DNA from: Herbaspirillum sp. RTI4
GTDB taxonomy: Bacteria; Pseudomonadota; Gammaproteobacteria; Burkholderiales; Burkholderiaceae_D
DNA: 64,000 bases
Assembly (NCBI RefSeq): GCF_034313965.1
Contig: NZ_JAVIWQ010000002.1
Span: 2,108,001-2,172,000, forward strand
Direction of reading: 5' to 3'
Part shown: piece after piece, positions 37,943 to 47,754 of the stretch
How the letters are laid out: the number at the start of each line of letters is the position of its first letter
How positions within the stretch are numbered: the stretch's first letter is position 1
Made by a program: the position numbers and the translations under genes
Notes under the pieces: generated by a model
The model's input: the letters and a program-made list of their open reading frames with translations, nothing else
The model's database searches: none
What the model was told of the DNA's origin: nothing

Positions 37943-38103
37943 AAATGGGGGCGAGTCTTTGATTAATTCATTGCCTGGTTCTCTGTACTTAACTCACCGT
38001 ATTTAACGTGGTTCAGGCAAGTAGTGCAGTGCTGTTTAACCTTGCGCTTTTGCTGATGCTATTTGCCGTTAAATTTCGATGACGCTTCGGGTAAAATGCT
38101 TAC

Positions 38104-38841
38104 ATGAATATACTCATCAGTAATGACGACGGCTATCTGGCTCCGGGCATCATCGCACTGGCCGATGCACTTGCCGCCATTGCTGACATCACCGTGGTAG
38201 CCCCCGACAGCAATCGCTCCGGCAGTTCCAATTCCCTGACACTGCACCATCCGCTGGTGGTCGAACAGACCGAAAACGGGGTGTATTTCGTCAGCGGGAC
38301 GCCTGCCGATTGCGTGCACATCGCCTTAACCGGCTTGATGGACAAAATGCCGGATCTGATTGTTTCCGGCATCAATCAAGGCCAGAACATGGGCGACGAT
38401 ACTTTGTATTCGGGAACCGTCGCTGCTGCCACGGAGGGCTTTCTTTTCGGCATTCCTGCGATGGCCTTTTCACAGGCAGACAAGGGGTGGAAAGAGCTGG
38501 CCAGCGCCGCACGTATCGCGCGCGAGTTGGTGCAGCGACGCTTCGAGCAGTTGGATAAACCATTTTTGCTCAACGTCAACATTCCGAATCTTCCTTACGC
38601 CGAGCTGAAACCAGCGCTGGCTACCCGACTTGGCAAGCGGCATATGTCCGAGCCAGTGTTTAAATTGTGCGATCCCTACGGCAAAGATCTCTATTGGATC
38701 GGCCCCGCTGGTGGGGCCAAGGATGCCGGAGAAGGCACTGATTTTCATGCGGTTGCTCAAGGCCATGTGTCCATCACGCCTTTGCAGATCGACCTGACGC
38801 ATAATTTGCAGCTCAATGCCTTGAAGAGAGATCTGGAGTGA
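38104..38841 (+). CDS. surE: 5'/3'-nucleotidase SurE
   Basis: SurE is a metal-dependent survival phosphatase acting on nucleoside monophosphates. In the 245-residue protein [16 protein letters not shown] carries the metal-binding Asp-Asp. The [11 protein letters not shown] loop with the phosphate-site Ser and [22 protein letters not shown] are complete. It overlaps pcm by four bases (GTGA), so the two are translationally coupled. surE-pcm-nlpD is a conserved stress-linked cluster. Confidence 0.96.
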   Translation: MNILISNDDGYLAPGIIALADALAAIADITVVAPDSNRSGSSNSLTLHHPLVVEQTENGVYFVSGTPADCVHIALTGLMDKMPDLIVSGINQGQNMGDDTLYSGTVAAATEGFLFGIPAMAFSQADKGWKELASAARIARELVQRRFEQLDKPFLLNVNIPNLPYAELKPALATRLGKRHMSEPVFKLCDPYGKDLYWIGPAGGAKDAGEGTDFHAVAQGHVSITPLQIDLTHNLQLNALKRDLE

Positions 38842-39791
38842 CCGGTAAATCGAGCCGTTTTCCTTTGACTCTGTCGTCGGTAGTGACGACCAAGACGCGC
38901 GGTTCCACCGACAGCGGCAGGACTGCCACCCCCCAAACCGCAACCAGAAATGCCGCGCAGCAAGGAATGCGACCCGGCACGTCGGTGACGCAGGCAGCGG
39001 TTAATGCACTCAGACCCACATCTAAACCGACATCAGGGCCGCTTACCGCAGCGACACCGGCGCCGCCGCGTTCATTGGTAACGTCGCGCTCGTCGTCCTT
39101 GCCGGTGACTCAGGTCTCTTCTGCTACGGCGCCCAGCCGCTCGAATTCGATGGTGTCGGAAGCGGTGCGAAAAGCGATGGTCGCGCGGGTGGCGCGGCAG
39201 GGGGTTAAAGATGCGAAAGTACTGGCGGCGATGGAAGCGGTGCCGCGTCATTTATTCATGGAGCCGGGCTTGTCTAGCCAGGCGTATATCGATGCGTCAC
39301 TGCCGATCGGTCACCATCAAACCATTTCCCAGCCCTATATTGTGGCGCGCATGATTGAAATCCTGCGCGAAACGGGTGGTGGAAAAGAACTCGATAAAGT
39401 GCTGGAAATCGGGACCGGTTGTGGGTATCAGGCGGCGGTATTGTCGCAGGTGGCGAAAGAGGTGTATTCGATAGAACGGATCAGGCCGCTGCATGAACTG
39501 GCCAAAACCAATCTTCGTCCTTTGCGTATTGCCAATCTGAGACTGCAGTATGGAGATGGTATGCTGGGTTTGCCTCAGGCTGCGCCATTCGACGGGATTA
39601 TCCTCGCGGCGGCAGGGATGGAGGTGCCGCAGACGTTGCTGGAGCAACTCACCATCGGCGGCAGGCTGATTGCGCCTGTCGGAGGACGGCACCAGGTGCT
39701 GCAGTTGATTCGGCGCATCAGCAAATTTGAGTGGACTAACGAAACGATGGAAGAATGTCATTTCGTGCCGCTCCGGCCGGGCATCGTATGA
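38838..39791 (+). CDS. pcm: Protein-L-isoaspartate O-methyltransferase with long N-terminal extension
   Basis: Pcm repairs isoaspartyl residues by SAM-dependent methylation. The GTG at 38838 overlaps the surE stop. The catalytic domain covers about 110-317: [34 protein letters not shown], then motif [14 protein letters not shown]. The first 110 residues are a Ser/Thr/Pro/Ala/Arg-rich low-complexity region absent from the usual 210-residue enzyme. Longer forms are also found in Burkholderiales. An internal start at the [10 protein letters not shown] region (about 39150) would give the standard length. Confidence 0.92.
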   Translation: MTGKSSRFPLTLSSVVTTKTRGSTDSGRTATPQTATRNAAQQGMRPGTSVTQAAVNALRPTSKPTSGPLTAATPAPPRSLVTSRSSSLPVTQVSSATAPSRSNSMVSEAVRKAMVARVARQGVKDAKVLAAMEAVPRHLFMEPGLSSQAYIDASLPIGHHQTISQPYIVARMIEILRETGGGKELDKVLEIGTGCGYQAAVLSQVAKEVYSIERIRPLHELAKTNLRPLRIANLRLQYGDGMLGLPQAAPFDGIILAAAGMEVPQTLLEQLTIGGRLIAPVGGRHQVLQLIRRISKFEWTNETMEECHFVPLRPGIV

Positions 39792-39960
39792 TGGCCGGTA
39801 CTCAACGGGCTTCCAGATTGCCGTCTGAAAAATAGTCGCTGTCGGCTGCTTTCCTGTGAGGAAAGTGGTCTGACGTGCCAATATATTGTCTATGAACTGT
39901 CACTGAACTCTGAGGCGAGCTCCGCGTCGACCTCAGCATTGTCTAAATAAAGTAACCAGA

Positions 39961-40893
39961 ATGAAAAAAACCAGTTTTTTGTTGCCCGCAGTAATCATGA
40001 GTCTGCTTGCAGCCTGCACGACTACTCCGCGCATCGCCGCTCCTGTTATTGATCGTAACGCGGCACCCAATCCCGATGCGTCGAAGTCGTCGGCTGCCAG
40101 CGGTGAGTCGCGGCTGGCGAATAGTCCCGGCTATTACACCGTAAAGAAGGGCGATAGTCTGTTGCGGATTGCGGTTCAGTTCGGGCAAAGCTATCGCGAT
40201 CTGGTGGCGTGGAATAACCTGAATAACCCCAATGATATTAAAGTCGATCAGGTATTGCGGGTTATGCCGCCTGATGCCGGTGCGCCTCAGACCGCAGCAG
40301 TGTCTGTCGCGGCTTCCGGTGTGGAGGTTAAACAGCTTGGGGCGCAGAATTCGGCGGCGGCCGCCTCCGTCAACAAGACGGGACCTCGGGGCGATAAGCG
40401 CCCTTATTCGGAAAGTACATTGGCTGAACTCGAAAAACCGGATGCTGCTCCAAGCGCTGCTCCGGCACCGGTATCGGTTAAACCTGAGATTGCGCCGCAA
40501 CCGGCAGATAAAACATCACAGGAAGAGGCTCCTGTGACCTGGATATGGCCGACCGATGGCAAGGTGGTCGGAACATATGCTTCCGGCAAAAAAGGGCTCG
40601 ATATTGCCGGCAAAGAAGGTCAGGCAATCATGGCAGCCGGAGACGGGAAGGTCATGTATGCCGGTAGCGGCATTAGGGGTTATGGCAATCTGGTGATCAT
40701 CAAACATACCAATAATGTGTTGTCGGCTTACGCACACAACAAAACGATTTTGGTCAAAGAGGGGCAAATGGTCACCAAGGGACAGAAAATTGCCGAGATG
40801 GGTAAGTCTGACAGCGATAGCGTCAAACTCCATTTTGAAATTCGCCAGCAAGGGAAGCCGGTTGATCCTTCCCGATTCCTTCCTGCACAGTAA
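39961..40893 (+). CDS. nlpD: NlpD-type lipoprotein, LysM plus degenerate M23 domain
   Basis: In this 310-residue protein the signal ends in a lipobox with lipidated Cys19 (LLAAC). One LysM domain lies at about 58-100 (YYTVKKGDSLLRIAVQFG) and a Pro/Ala-rich linker follows. A LytM/M23 domain comes at about 190-305. As in enteric NlpD, the first zinc histidine is replaced (GKKGLDIAG), so it should be inactive as a peptidase and act as an activator of an amidase such as AmiC in cell separation. In relatives rpoS follows. Here rlmD starts 4 bases after the stop. Confidence 0.93.
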   Translation: MKKTSFLLPAVIMSLLAACTTTPRIAAPVIDRNAAPNPDASKSSAASGESRLANSPGYYTVKKGDSLLRIAVQFGQSYRDLVAWNNLNNPNDIKVDQVLRVMPPDAGAPQTAAVSVAASGVEVKQLGAQNSAAAASVNKTGPRGDKRPYSESTLAELEKPDAAPSAAPAPVSVKPEIAPQPADKTSQEEAPVTWIWPTDGKVVGTYASGKKGLDIAGKEGQAIMAAGDGKVMYAGSGIRGYGNLVIIKHTNNVLSAYAHNKTILVKEGQMVTKGQKIAEMGKSDSDSVKLHFEIRQQGKPVDPSRFLPAQ

Positions 40894-40897
40894 GCGT

Positions 40898-42271
40898 ATG
40901 CCGACGCAATCTATTCTGACGCAATCTATTCTCGATATCGAATCGCTTGACATGGAAGGCCGTGGCATTGGCCATCTGGCCAATGAAGACGGGTCTCCCG
41001 GTAAAGTGGTGTTTGTCGAGGGAGCATTACCCGGCGAACGGGTAGCATTTCATTCTTTTCGTAAAAAAGCTAAATGGGAGGCCGCCAATATGACGGCCTT
41101 GCTGCATCCTTCGTCGCAGCGAGTCACGCCACGGTGTCCGGCGTTCGGCATGTGCGGCGGATGCGCGATGCAGCACCTTGAGCCGGCGGCTCAGGTCGCA
41201 GTCAAGCAGCGGGCGCTTGAGGATAGTCTGGCGCACATTGGCAAGGTCAGGCCGGACATGATGATGCGCCCGATTCATGGGCCCACCTGGGGTTATCGCT
41301 ACCGTGCGCGGCTTTCCGTGCGTAATGTCAAAAAACGCGGCGGGGTGCTGGTCGGGTTTCACGAAAAAAAATCTGCCTTCATTACGGACATGAGCAGCTG
41401 CGCTATTTTGCCGCCCAATGTGTCAGCTCTATTGATACCCCTTCGTCGCCTGATTGAAAGCCTGACGATTGTCGATCATTTGCCGCAGATCGAACTGGCG
41501 ATTGGCGAGGAGGATGGCAAGCCGGTCACGATCATGGTGTTGCGCATCATGGCTCCGCTGGGTGAGGGCGACGAGGGTGTGCTGCATGCTTTTGCCGATT
41601 TGCATGCTGTCCAGTGGTGGTTGCAGCCGCAGGGGCCAGACAGTGCTTATCCCTACTATCCGGCGCAAACGCAATTGCACTATACCTTGCCGGATTTTGG
41701 TATCCGCATGCCGTTTCGTCCTACTGATTTCACGCAAGTCAATCATCAGATCAATCGGGTATTGGTCGCCAAAGCCCTGCGTCTGCTTGATGTGCAAGCA
41801 CAGGATAGGGTGGCGGACCTGTTTTGTGGTTTGGGTAATTTCACTTTGCCTATTGCCACTCAAGCCAGCGCTGTGGTGGGGATTGAGGGAAGTACGGCTT
41901 TAACTGTCCGTGCGCTTGAAAATGCTCGCCTCAATGGGCTGGAAGAGAAAACAGTTTTTCATTGCCGCAATTTGTTCGAGGCGACGACGGAAGACTTGGT
42001 TGCATTAGGCAAATTCGACCGCATGCTGATTGATCCTCCCCGGGAAGGTGCGTTTGAAATTTGCAAGGCGATTGTCGGGTTGGGCGCTTTGCATCCTGAG
42101 TTGAAACCGCAGCGCATTGTCTATGTGTCTTGCAATCCGGGGAGTCTGGCGCGCGATGCGGGCTTGTTGGTCGAGCAGGGCGCTTATCGTCTGACGCATG
42201 CGGGCGTGGTGAACATGTTTCCGCATACGGCGCATGTGGAGTCGATTGCTGTGTTTGATCTCATCGGCTGA
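40898..42271 (+). CDS. rlmD: 23S rRNA (uracil(1939)-C(5))-methyltransferase RlmD
   Basis: RlmD (RumA) methylates U1939 of 23S rRNA. The ATG at 40898 gives 457 residues. The N-terminal TRAM domain (about 10-70) and 4Fe-4S cysteines in CPAFGMCGGC, with a fourth in SSCAIL, are present. The SAM motif DLFCGLGNFTLPIA and the catalytic cysteine in YVSCNPGSLARD are intact. The first codons hold an exact 15-bp tandem duplication (TQSILTQSIL), so a start a few codons later is also possible. Confidence 0.95.
   Translation: MPTQSILTQSILDIESLDMEGRGIGHLANEDGSPGKVVFVEGALPGERVAFHSFRKKAKWEAANMTALLHPSSQRVTPRCPAFGMCGGCAMQHLEPAAQVAVKQRALEDSLAHIGKVRPDMMMRPIHGPTWGYRYRARLSVRNVKKRGGVLVGFHEKKSAFITDMSSCAILPPNVSALLIPLRRLIESLTIVDHLPQIELAIGEEDGKPVTIMVLRIMAPLGEGDEGVLHAFADLHAVQWWLQPQGPDSAYPYYPAQTQLHYTLPDFGIRMPFRPTDFTQVNHQINRVLVAKALRLLDVQAQDRVADLFCGLGNFTLPIATQASAVVGIEGSTALTVRALENARLNGLEEKTVFHCRNLFEATTEDLVALGKFDRMLIDPPREGAFEICKAIVGLGALHPELKPQRIVYVSCNPGSLARDAGLLVEQGAYRLTHAGVVNMFPHTAHVESIAVFDLIG
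40903..40932 (+). repeat. Exact 15-bp tandem duplication at the start of rlmD
   Basis: GACGCAATCTATTCT occurs twice without spacer (40903-40917, 40918-40932). It is in frame and doubles five residues in the protein N-terminus. Confidence 0.9.
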
Positions 42272-42314
42272 TTGACTGGTTGCCACATCCCGATGGACGC
42301 TTTTCCGTTGGGCA

Positions 42315-42350
42315 TAAAAAAATGCCGCTCAGCAGGGCTGAACGGCATTG
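42315..42350 (-). terminator. Intrinsic terminator of the BAX-inhibitor-like gene
   Basis: On the minus strand a 13-bp stem with one mismatch (AATGCCGTTCAGC, about 42350-42337, with GCTGAGCGGCATT, 42333-42321) is followed by a T-run (A-run at 42316-42322 on plus). It lies just after the stop at 42368. Confidence 0.85.
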
Positions 42351-42367
42351 GCGTTGAGTGAGGGAGT

Positions 42368-43060
42368 TTAGTCGCGTCGCCCGCTCATCAGGCCCAGTAT
42401 CGACAGTAAGTTGACGAAGACATTGTAGACATCCAGATAGATGCGCAATGTGGCCGAAATGTAGTTAGTTTCGCCGCCGTTGATGACGCTCTGAACGTCA
42501 TACAGAATGTATGCGGAAAAAATGGCGATGGCCACGACCGAGATGGTCAGTTGTAGTGCCGGCAATTGCAGGAATATATTTGCCAGCGAGGCAACGACAA
42601 TCACCAGCAAGCCGGCAAACAGCCATTTGCTCATCCCTGAAAAATCCCGCTTGGACACGGTTGCCACGGTAGCCATGACACCAAAGATCAACGCAGTTCC
42701 ACCGAACGCGGTCATGATCAGCGTGCCGCCGTTCGAATAGCCGAGGGTGTACTCGATCAGTCTGGACAGCATTAAGCCCATGAAAAACGTGAAGCCGAGC
42801 AACACGGCGACGCCTAGTCCGGAATCTTTGGTTTTTTCGATGGCATAGAAAAAGCCAAACGCGATTGCCATGAATATTACAAAACCAATCATCGGGCTGC
42901 CTGCAAACAGACTGAAGTGCATCTGTACCCCAAGCCATGCGCCAAATACGGTAGGAATCATTGAAATTGCCAGCAACCAATAGGTATTGCGCAGCACTTG
43001 ATGGCGTACTTGCGAGTTGACGCCTAAGGTGCCGTATGAGCGTTGTAGATTTTGATCCAT
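42368..43060 (-). CDS. BAX inhibitor-1 family membrane protein (YccA/YbhL-like)
   Basis: From the ATG at 43060, preceded by GGAGA, this protein has 230 residues. The frame is open 28 codons further but the family begins at MDQNLQRSYGTL. Seven hydrophobic helices are seen, and the C-terminal DVQSVINGGETNYISATLRIYLDVYNVFVNLLSILG segment carries the Asp residues of the BI-1 family. E. coli YccA modulates the FtsH protease. Here the FtsH-linked hflK and hflC genes lie 11 kb away, so a related role is possible but unproven. Confidence 0.88.
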   Translation of the reverse strand: MDQNLQRSYGTLGVNSQVRHQVLRNTYWLLAISMIPTVFGAWLGVQMHFSLFAGSPMIGFVIFMAIAFGFFYAIEKTKDSGLGVAVLLGFTFFMGLMLSRLIEYTLGYSNGGTLIMTAFGGTALIFGVMATVATVSKRDFSGMSKWLFAGLLVIVVASLANIFLQLPALQLTISVVAIAIFSAYILYDVQSVINGGETNYISATLRIYLDVYNVFVNLLSILGLMSGRRD

Positions 43061-43278
43061 AAAATTTCTCCAGTTCATTATGATACTGCCCTTGAAGGAT
43101 AACATGCCCATGAAGAAGACAGCGGATAGGGCGTGGCGTTCCATCTAATTGACTGGGGAGGGGTCTTATTGGAACTGGTTTGATCCTGTCTTAACAGGGT
43201 ATTCCATGATAGAATCAAAGGTTGAGTGAATTGTTTGACAATAGCTTTAACCCTTTCTTTTTATTGGAGTTTTTACAA

Positions 43279-43704
43279 ATGGCAATTGAACGCACCCTGT
43301 CGATTATCAAGCCGGACGCAGTAGCAAAAAACGTGATCGGTCAGATTTACACCCGTTTCGAAAACGCAGGCCTGAAAATTATCGCCACGCGCATGATTCA
43401 TTTGTCCCGTGCTGAGGCGGAAGGCTTTTACGCAGTGCATAGCGCACGTCCTTTCTTCAAGGACCTCGTTGACTTCATGATCTCCGGTCCTGTCAGTGTG
43501 CAAGTGCTGGAAGGCGAGTCTGCTGTATTGACGCATCGCGACCTGATGGGCGCTACTGATCCTAAAAAAGCAGAAAAAGGTACTATCCGTGCCGATTTCG
43601 CTGATTCGATCGATGCCAATGCCGTACATGGCTCCGATGCAGCTGATACAGCACAAACTGAAATTGCTTATTTCTTCCCTGCGCTGAACATCTACTCGCG
43701 TTAA
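43279..43704 (+). CDS. ndk: Nucleoside diphosphate kinase
   Basis: Ndk transfers the gamma phosphate between nucleotides through a phosphohistidine. The 141 residues start [15 protein letters not shown] and include the catalytic His117 in ANAVHGSDA. The ATG at 43279 fits the family. An upstream in-frame start at 43222 does not. Ndk opens the conserved run ndk-rlmN-pilW-rodZ-ispG-hisS. Confidence 0.97.
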   Translation: MAIERTLSIIKPDAVAKNVIGQIYTRFENAGLKIIATRMIHLSRAEAEGFYAVHSARPFFKDLVDFMISGPVSVQVLEGESAVLTHRDLMGATDPKKAEKGTIRADFADSIDANAVHGSDAADTAQTEIAYFFPALNIYSR

Positions 43705-43765
43705 GCGATGCATCACTACCGCACTGAAAAACTTCAGTGCGGTCACGAACAAGACATAAGCTGCC

Positions 43766-44935
43766 ATGACTGCTCTCACCAACTTGCTGGATCTTGACCC
43801 TGCACAACTGGTCGCTTATTGCGGCGAGTTGGGTGAGAAGCCGTTTCGCGCCAAACAATTACAGCGCTGGATACATCAATTCGGCGTTGCTGACTTTACC
43901 CAGATGACCGATCTGGCCAAATCGCTGCGCGACAAGCTGGCGACGCGCGCCAAGGTTCTGGCCCCTGCCGTTATTAGTGATCACACGTCCACCGATGGCA
44001 CACGCAAATGGCTGGTTGATGTCGGTCAGGGAAATGCCGTTGAAACCGTATTTATTCCAGAAGAGTCGCGAGGTACTTTGTGTATTTCGACTCAGGCCGG
44101 TTGTGCCGTCAATTGCCGTTTTTGCTCCACCGGCAAGCAGGGATTTAACCGTAATTTGACTGTCTCCGAAATTATCGGACAGTTATGGATGGCCGAATTT
44201 GCTTTGCGTCGGACCAAGGGTATCGAAGGCGGTCCCAAGGGCGAACGACAAATTACCAACGTCGTCATGATGGGGATGGGTGAGCCGCTGCTCAATTTTG
44301 AGCCTACCGTTACTGCCTTGAAGCTGATGCTGGATGATAATGCCTATGGCTTATCCCGCCGTCGCGTGACACTGTCTACCAGCGGTGTGGTGCCGATGAT
44401 TGACCGCTTGGGGCAGGAGTGCCCCGTCGCGCTGGCTGTGTCGCTGCATGCGTCCAACGATGCCTTACGTGACAGCCTGATCCCACTCAATAAAAAACAT
44501 CCCTTGCGCGAATTGTTTGCGGCCTGCCAGCGTTACCTGGAGTTTGCGCCGCGCGATTTCGTGACTTTTGAATATTGCATGCTGGATGGCGTCAACGATA
44601 GCGACAGCAATGCGCGTGAACTGGTGGCGCTGGTGCAGACCGGCGCTACTGCAATTTCATGCAAATTCAATCTGATTCCTTTTAATCCCTTCCCTGAATC
44701 GGGACTGACTCGTTCGCCTAATCCGCGTATCAAAGCCTTCGCGCAAATTTTGATGGACGCAGGCATTATCACCACGATACGCAAGACGCGTGGGGACGAT
44801 ATCGATGCGGCCTGCGGACAATTGGCCGGTGAGGTACAGGATAGAACGAAGGTGCAAGAGCGGATGCAGAAAATGGCTGAATACCAGCAAAAATTCGGAC
44901 CTAACTTTGGCCGTTTGGTCGAGGTTGAGGGGTGA
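43766..44935 (+). CDS. rlmN: Dual-specificity 23S rRNA/tRNA A-C2 methyltransferase RlmN
   Basis: RlmN is a radical-SAM enzyme that makes 2-methyladenosine in 23S rRNA (A2503) and some tRNAs. The 389-residue protein has the cluster motif CAVNCRFC (Cys113, Cys117, Cys120). GMGEPLLNF is the GGE-type SAM motif. A C-terminal methyl-carrying cysteine lies in DIDAACGQL. It overlaps the next gene at TGATG. Confidence 0.96.
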   Translation: MTALTNLLDLDPAQLVAYCGELGEKPFRAKQLQRWIHQFGVADFTQMTDLAKSLRDKLATRAKVLAPAVISDHTSTDGTRKWLVDVGQGNAVETVFIPEESRGTLCISTQAGCAVNCRFCSTGKQGFNRNLTVSEIIGQLWMAEFALRRTKGIEGGPKGERQITNVVMMGMGEPLLNFEPTVTALKLMLDDNAYGLSRRRVTLSTSGVVPMIDRLGQECPVALAVSLHASNDALRDSLIPLNKKHPLRELFAACQRYLEFAPRDFVTFEYCMLDGVNDSDSNARELVALVQTGATAISCKFNLIPFNPFPESGLTRSPNPRIKAFAQILMDAGIITTIRKTRGDDIDAACGQLAGEVQDRTKVQERMQKMAEYQQKFGPNFGRLVEVEG

Positions 44936-45396
44936 TGCGTCAAACGCAGCTCAGATTGAGCGCGCTGTTTTTCGCGCTTGGCCTCTTCCTTCTTTTCGGA
45001 TGTGCCGCTCCGGTTGACAAGCCGGCAGCCGAAGCGCGCGCTACGCGCGCTTCATTGCATCTGCCATCCTGCCTCACTACGGCCAATGCATTGAGCAATA
45101 TCGGACTCTGTAGTCTGACAGGTGGCAATAGCGACGCGGCTCAACGATATTTTTCGCAAGCTTTAAGCCATGATTCTATGCATCGGCAAATTAACGCACA
45201 GTTGGGACAAATGTACGTAGAACGCCGTGATGATGAAAAATTGAATTTGACCGCGTCGCTGCTTTGGCGGGTCATCTACGCAGAGCACAAGCTGGATAAT
45301 CGGGCTGGAGTGGTGCAAGTGGTGGCATTGCTGGACCGCCAATATCCCGCCTCGACTCAATATGCGGCGCACAGACGTGGAGTTTTTGATGAGTGA
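44935..45396 (+). CDS. Shortened PilW/PilF-like TPR lipoprotein
   Basis: Position between rlmN and rodZ is that of pilF/pilW, the outer-membrane TPR lipoprotein that assembles the type IV pilus secretin. From the ATG at 44935 it has only 153 residues against about 250 for the family. A lipoprotein signal with lipobox LLFGC (Cys23) is followed directly by what aligns with the C-terminal TPR half (LSNIGLCSLTGGNSDAAQRYFSQAL onward, ending RGVFDE). The N-terminal repeats appear to be missing. It may be a reduced but functional form or a decaying gene. The frame is intact. Confidence 0.7.
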   Translation: MRQTQLRLSALFFALGLFLLFGCAAPVDKPAAEARATRASLHLPSCLTTANALSNIGLCSLTGGNSDAAQRYFSQALSHDSMHRQINAQLGQMYVERRDDEKLNLTASLLWRVIYAEHKLDNRAGVVQVVALLDRQYPASTQYAAHRRGVFDE

Positions 45397-46384
45397 AGAG
45401 CAGATAAACGAATCCCTTGCAACTGCGCCTCCGGTTTCTCCGGGAGCCGTACTTACGGCGCGGCGGCAAGCCAAGGGCTGGACGGTAGAGCAAGTGGCAA
45501 GTCAGCTGAAGATGTCGACGCGTCAGATCGTGGCACTTGAGTCAGATGATCACGCATCCTTGCCTAGCGCGGTGGTAACACGTGGTTTTTTGCGGACTTA
45601 CGCTAAGTTTCTTGATTTGGATGCCGCTCCTTTAGTCGCGACCTTGCCGGAAAATCCGACCGCCTCGGTGCAATCGTTTGTCCCGCATCGCATGCTAGCT
45701 ACGCCATTTTCAGAGTCACCGTTGCCTCTGGGGACGCATCGAAGCGGGTTATGGCTTTGGGTGCTGGCCGTAGTCGTCCTGGCCCTGGCTGCCATAGTGG
45801 CGGTTGAGCGAACCGGGGTACTGGGAGCGTTTCATCCTATGGATTGGTTGTCTGCCAGTCAATCGCCTTCCACTGAGCATCCTTTGACGATTGCCTCTGC
45901 CGAATCCACTGAGTCAGCCTCCGATCTGCCTGAAATTGCTAGCAGCAATGCATTGAAAGAAACCGAACCCCCTCCGGCAAGCAGCGCCGTAGAAAATAAG
46001 GCGTCAGCAAATCCGGTTTCGAGTGCAAGCACTCCAGAGACTCCCAATGTTGTCATGCCAGCCCCGGCTGCTACGGTTGCCGCACCGACAACCGCCACTA
46101 TTCCTGCGACAATGCCGGTGAAAGTCGCTGCCGCATTAAAAACAACCTCCGGCAAACTGAATATGGTTGTCCGAGTGGATACATGGGTGGAAATTCGTCG
46201 AGCCGATAAAAGCACGCTGGTCTCGCGCTTATTGAAGGCAGGAACCACCGAATCATTCGATATTGATCAACCGGTAAGCATGGTGGTGGGAAATGTTTCT
46301 GGTATCGACGTCACATTGCGCGGCGTACCGCTTGATTTGAAGACCGGTAACACGAACAACGTCGCGCATCTCAATCTGGAATAA
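45389..46384 (+). CDS. rodZ: RodZ-like cytoskeletal protein with HTH domain
   Basis: RodZ links MreB to the cell-wall elongation machinery. From the ATG at 45389 (overlapping the previous gene by 8 bases) the protein has 331 residues. The N-terminal Cro/CI-type HTH covers about 18-85 ([27 protein letters not shown]). One membrane helix lies at about 121-140. A Ser/Thr/Pro/Ala-rich periplasmic linker and a C-terminal DUF4115 domain ([18 protein letters not shown]) follow. Confidence 0.9.
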   Translation: MSEEQINESLATAPPVSPGAVLTARRQAKGWTVEQVASQLKMSTRQIVALESDDHASLPSAVVTRGFLRTYAKFLDLDAAPLVATLPENPTASVQSFVPHRMLATPFSESPLPLGTHRSGLWLWVLAVVVLALAAIVAVERTGVLGAFHPMDWLSASQSPSTEHPLTIASAESTESASDLPEIASSNALKETEPPPASSAVENKASANPVSSASTPETPNVVMPAPAATVAAPTTATIPATMPVKVAAALKTTSGKLNMVVRVDTWVEIRRADKSTLVSRLLKAGTTESFDIDQPVSMVVGNVSGIDVTLRGVPLDLKTGNTNNVAHLNLE

Positions 46385-46388
46385 CGCC

Positions 46389-47651
46389 ATGCCTTTATCT
46401 TCTGCTATTGCCTCCGGTCCTCTTGAGCGACATCAACGCCGCAGGGCAGTGATTCGTTATGGCGAGCGCGAAATCGTTGTCGGTGGTTGCGCCCCGGTGG
46501 TCGTGCAGTCGATGACGAATACCGATACGGCGGATGCTATCGGTACCGCCGTGCAGATTAAAGCGCTCGCACTTGCCGGGTCCGAGCTGGTACGCATTAC
46601 CGTCAATAACGCCGAGGCGGCAGCCGCAGTGCCGGCCATTCGCGAGCAGCTCGATCGCATGGGGATCGACGTTCCCCTGGTAGGTGATTTCCACTACAAC
46701 GGTCATACGCTGCTCCAGGATTTCCCTGATTGCGCCCGGGCTTTATCCAAGTACCGTATTAATCCGGGTAACGTGGGCAAGGGTGCCAAGCGCGATACCC
46801 AATTTGCGCAAATGATCGAGATCGCCTGCAAATACGACAAGCCGGTACGCATTGGCGTCAATTGGGGCAGTCTGGATCAGGCCTTGCTGGCGCGCATCAT
46901 GGACGAAAATGCTGCGCGTAGTGCGCCCTGGTCGGCGCAGACGGTGATGTATGAAGCGCTGGTCACTTCCGCCATCGAAAATGCGCAACGTGCTGAAGAA
47001 ATCGGACTTGCCGGCGATAAAATTATTTTGTCTTGCAAAGTCTCGGGTGTGCAGGATCTGATTGCCGTCTATAGGGAGTTGGCGCGCCGCTGTGATTATC
47101 CGCTGCACCTGGGATTGACTGAAGCCGGTATGGGCAGCAAGGGCATCGTCGCCTCTACTGCCGCGCTGGCAGTACTGCTCCAAGAGGGCATCGGTGATAC
47201 CATTCGCATTTCGCTGACCCCGGAACCGGGCGGCGACCGTACTCGTGAGGTGATTGTCGGTCAGGAAATTTTACAAACGATGGGGATGCGCAAGTTCACT
47301 CCCATGGTAATTGCCTGTCCTGGCTGTGGACGCACAACATCGACAGTGTTTCAGGATCTGGCTGACAAAATACAGACTTTCCTGCGCGATCAAATGCCGC
47401 AGTGGAAAGGGGAATACCCGGGTGTGGAGGGCATGAATGTCGCCGTCATGGGTTGTATTGTCAACGGACCTGGCGAATCTAAACATGCCAACATCGGTAT
47501 CAGCTTGCCTGGCACAGGGGAGTTGCCGTCAGCGCCGGTTTTTATCGATGGCGAAAAACGCATGACCTTGCGCGGCGAACATATCGCTGAAGAATTCCAG
47601 GTTATCGTGCTCGATTACGTGCGCTCGCATTACGGCAAGCAGACTGCATAA
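46389..47651 (+). CDS. ispG: 4-hydroxy-3-methylbut-2-en-1-yl diphosphate synthase
   Basis: IspG (GcpE) catalyses the penultimate step of the MEP isoprenoid pathway with a 4Fe-4S cluster. The 420-residue protein has [19 protein letters not shown], the cluster cysteines in IACPGCGRT and [11 protein letters not shown], and the acidic GES motif. Length is that of the betaproteobacterial form. It follows rodZ by 4 bases. Confidence 0.96.
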   Translation: MPLSSAIASGPLERHQRRRAVIRYGEREIVVGGCAPVVVQSMTNTDTADAIGTAVQIKALALAGSELVRITVNNAEAAAAVPAIREQLDRMGIDVPLVGDFHYNGHTLLQDFPDCARALSKYRINPGNVGKGAKRDTQFAQMIEIACKYDKPVRIGVNWGSLDQALLARIMDENAARSAPWSAQTVMYEALVTSAIENAQRAEEIGLAGDKIILSCKVSGVQDLIAVYRELARRCDYPLHLGLTEAGMGSKGIVASTAALAVLLQEGIGDTIRISLTPEPGGDRTREVIVGQEILQTMGMRKFTPMVIACPGCGRTTSTVFQDLADKIQTFLRDQMPQWKGEYPGVEGMNVAVMGCIVNGPGESKHANIGISLPGTGELPSAPVFIDGEKRMTLRGEHIAEEFQVIVLDYVRSHYGKQTA

Positions 47652-47676
47652 ACGGATAGACAAGCCTATTTATCTT

Positions 47677-47686
47677 CCCCCCCCCC
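47677..47686. repeat. Ten-base poly-C tract between ispG and hisS
   Basis: Ten consecutive C residues lie in the 103-base spacer, 68 bases before the hisS start and outside any frame. Such tracts are prone to slippage. Confidence 0.85.
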
Positions 47687-47754
47687 GATACTTTTTGAGT
47701 CGAAGGCCGGGGTAGAACCAGTACTTCATCATCAGGATTAACATCAGTAAAAGC

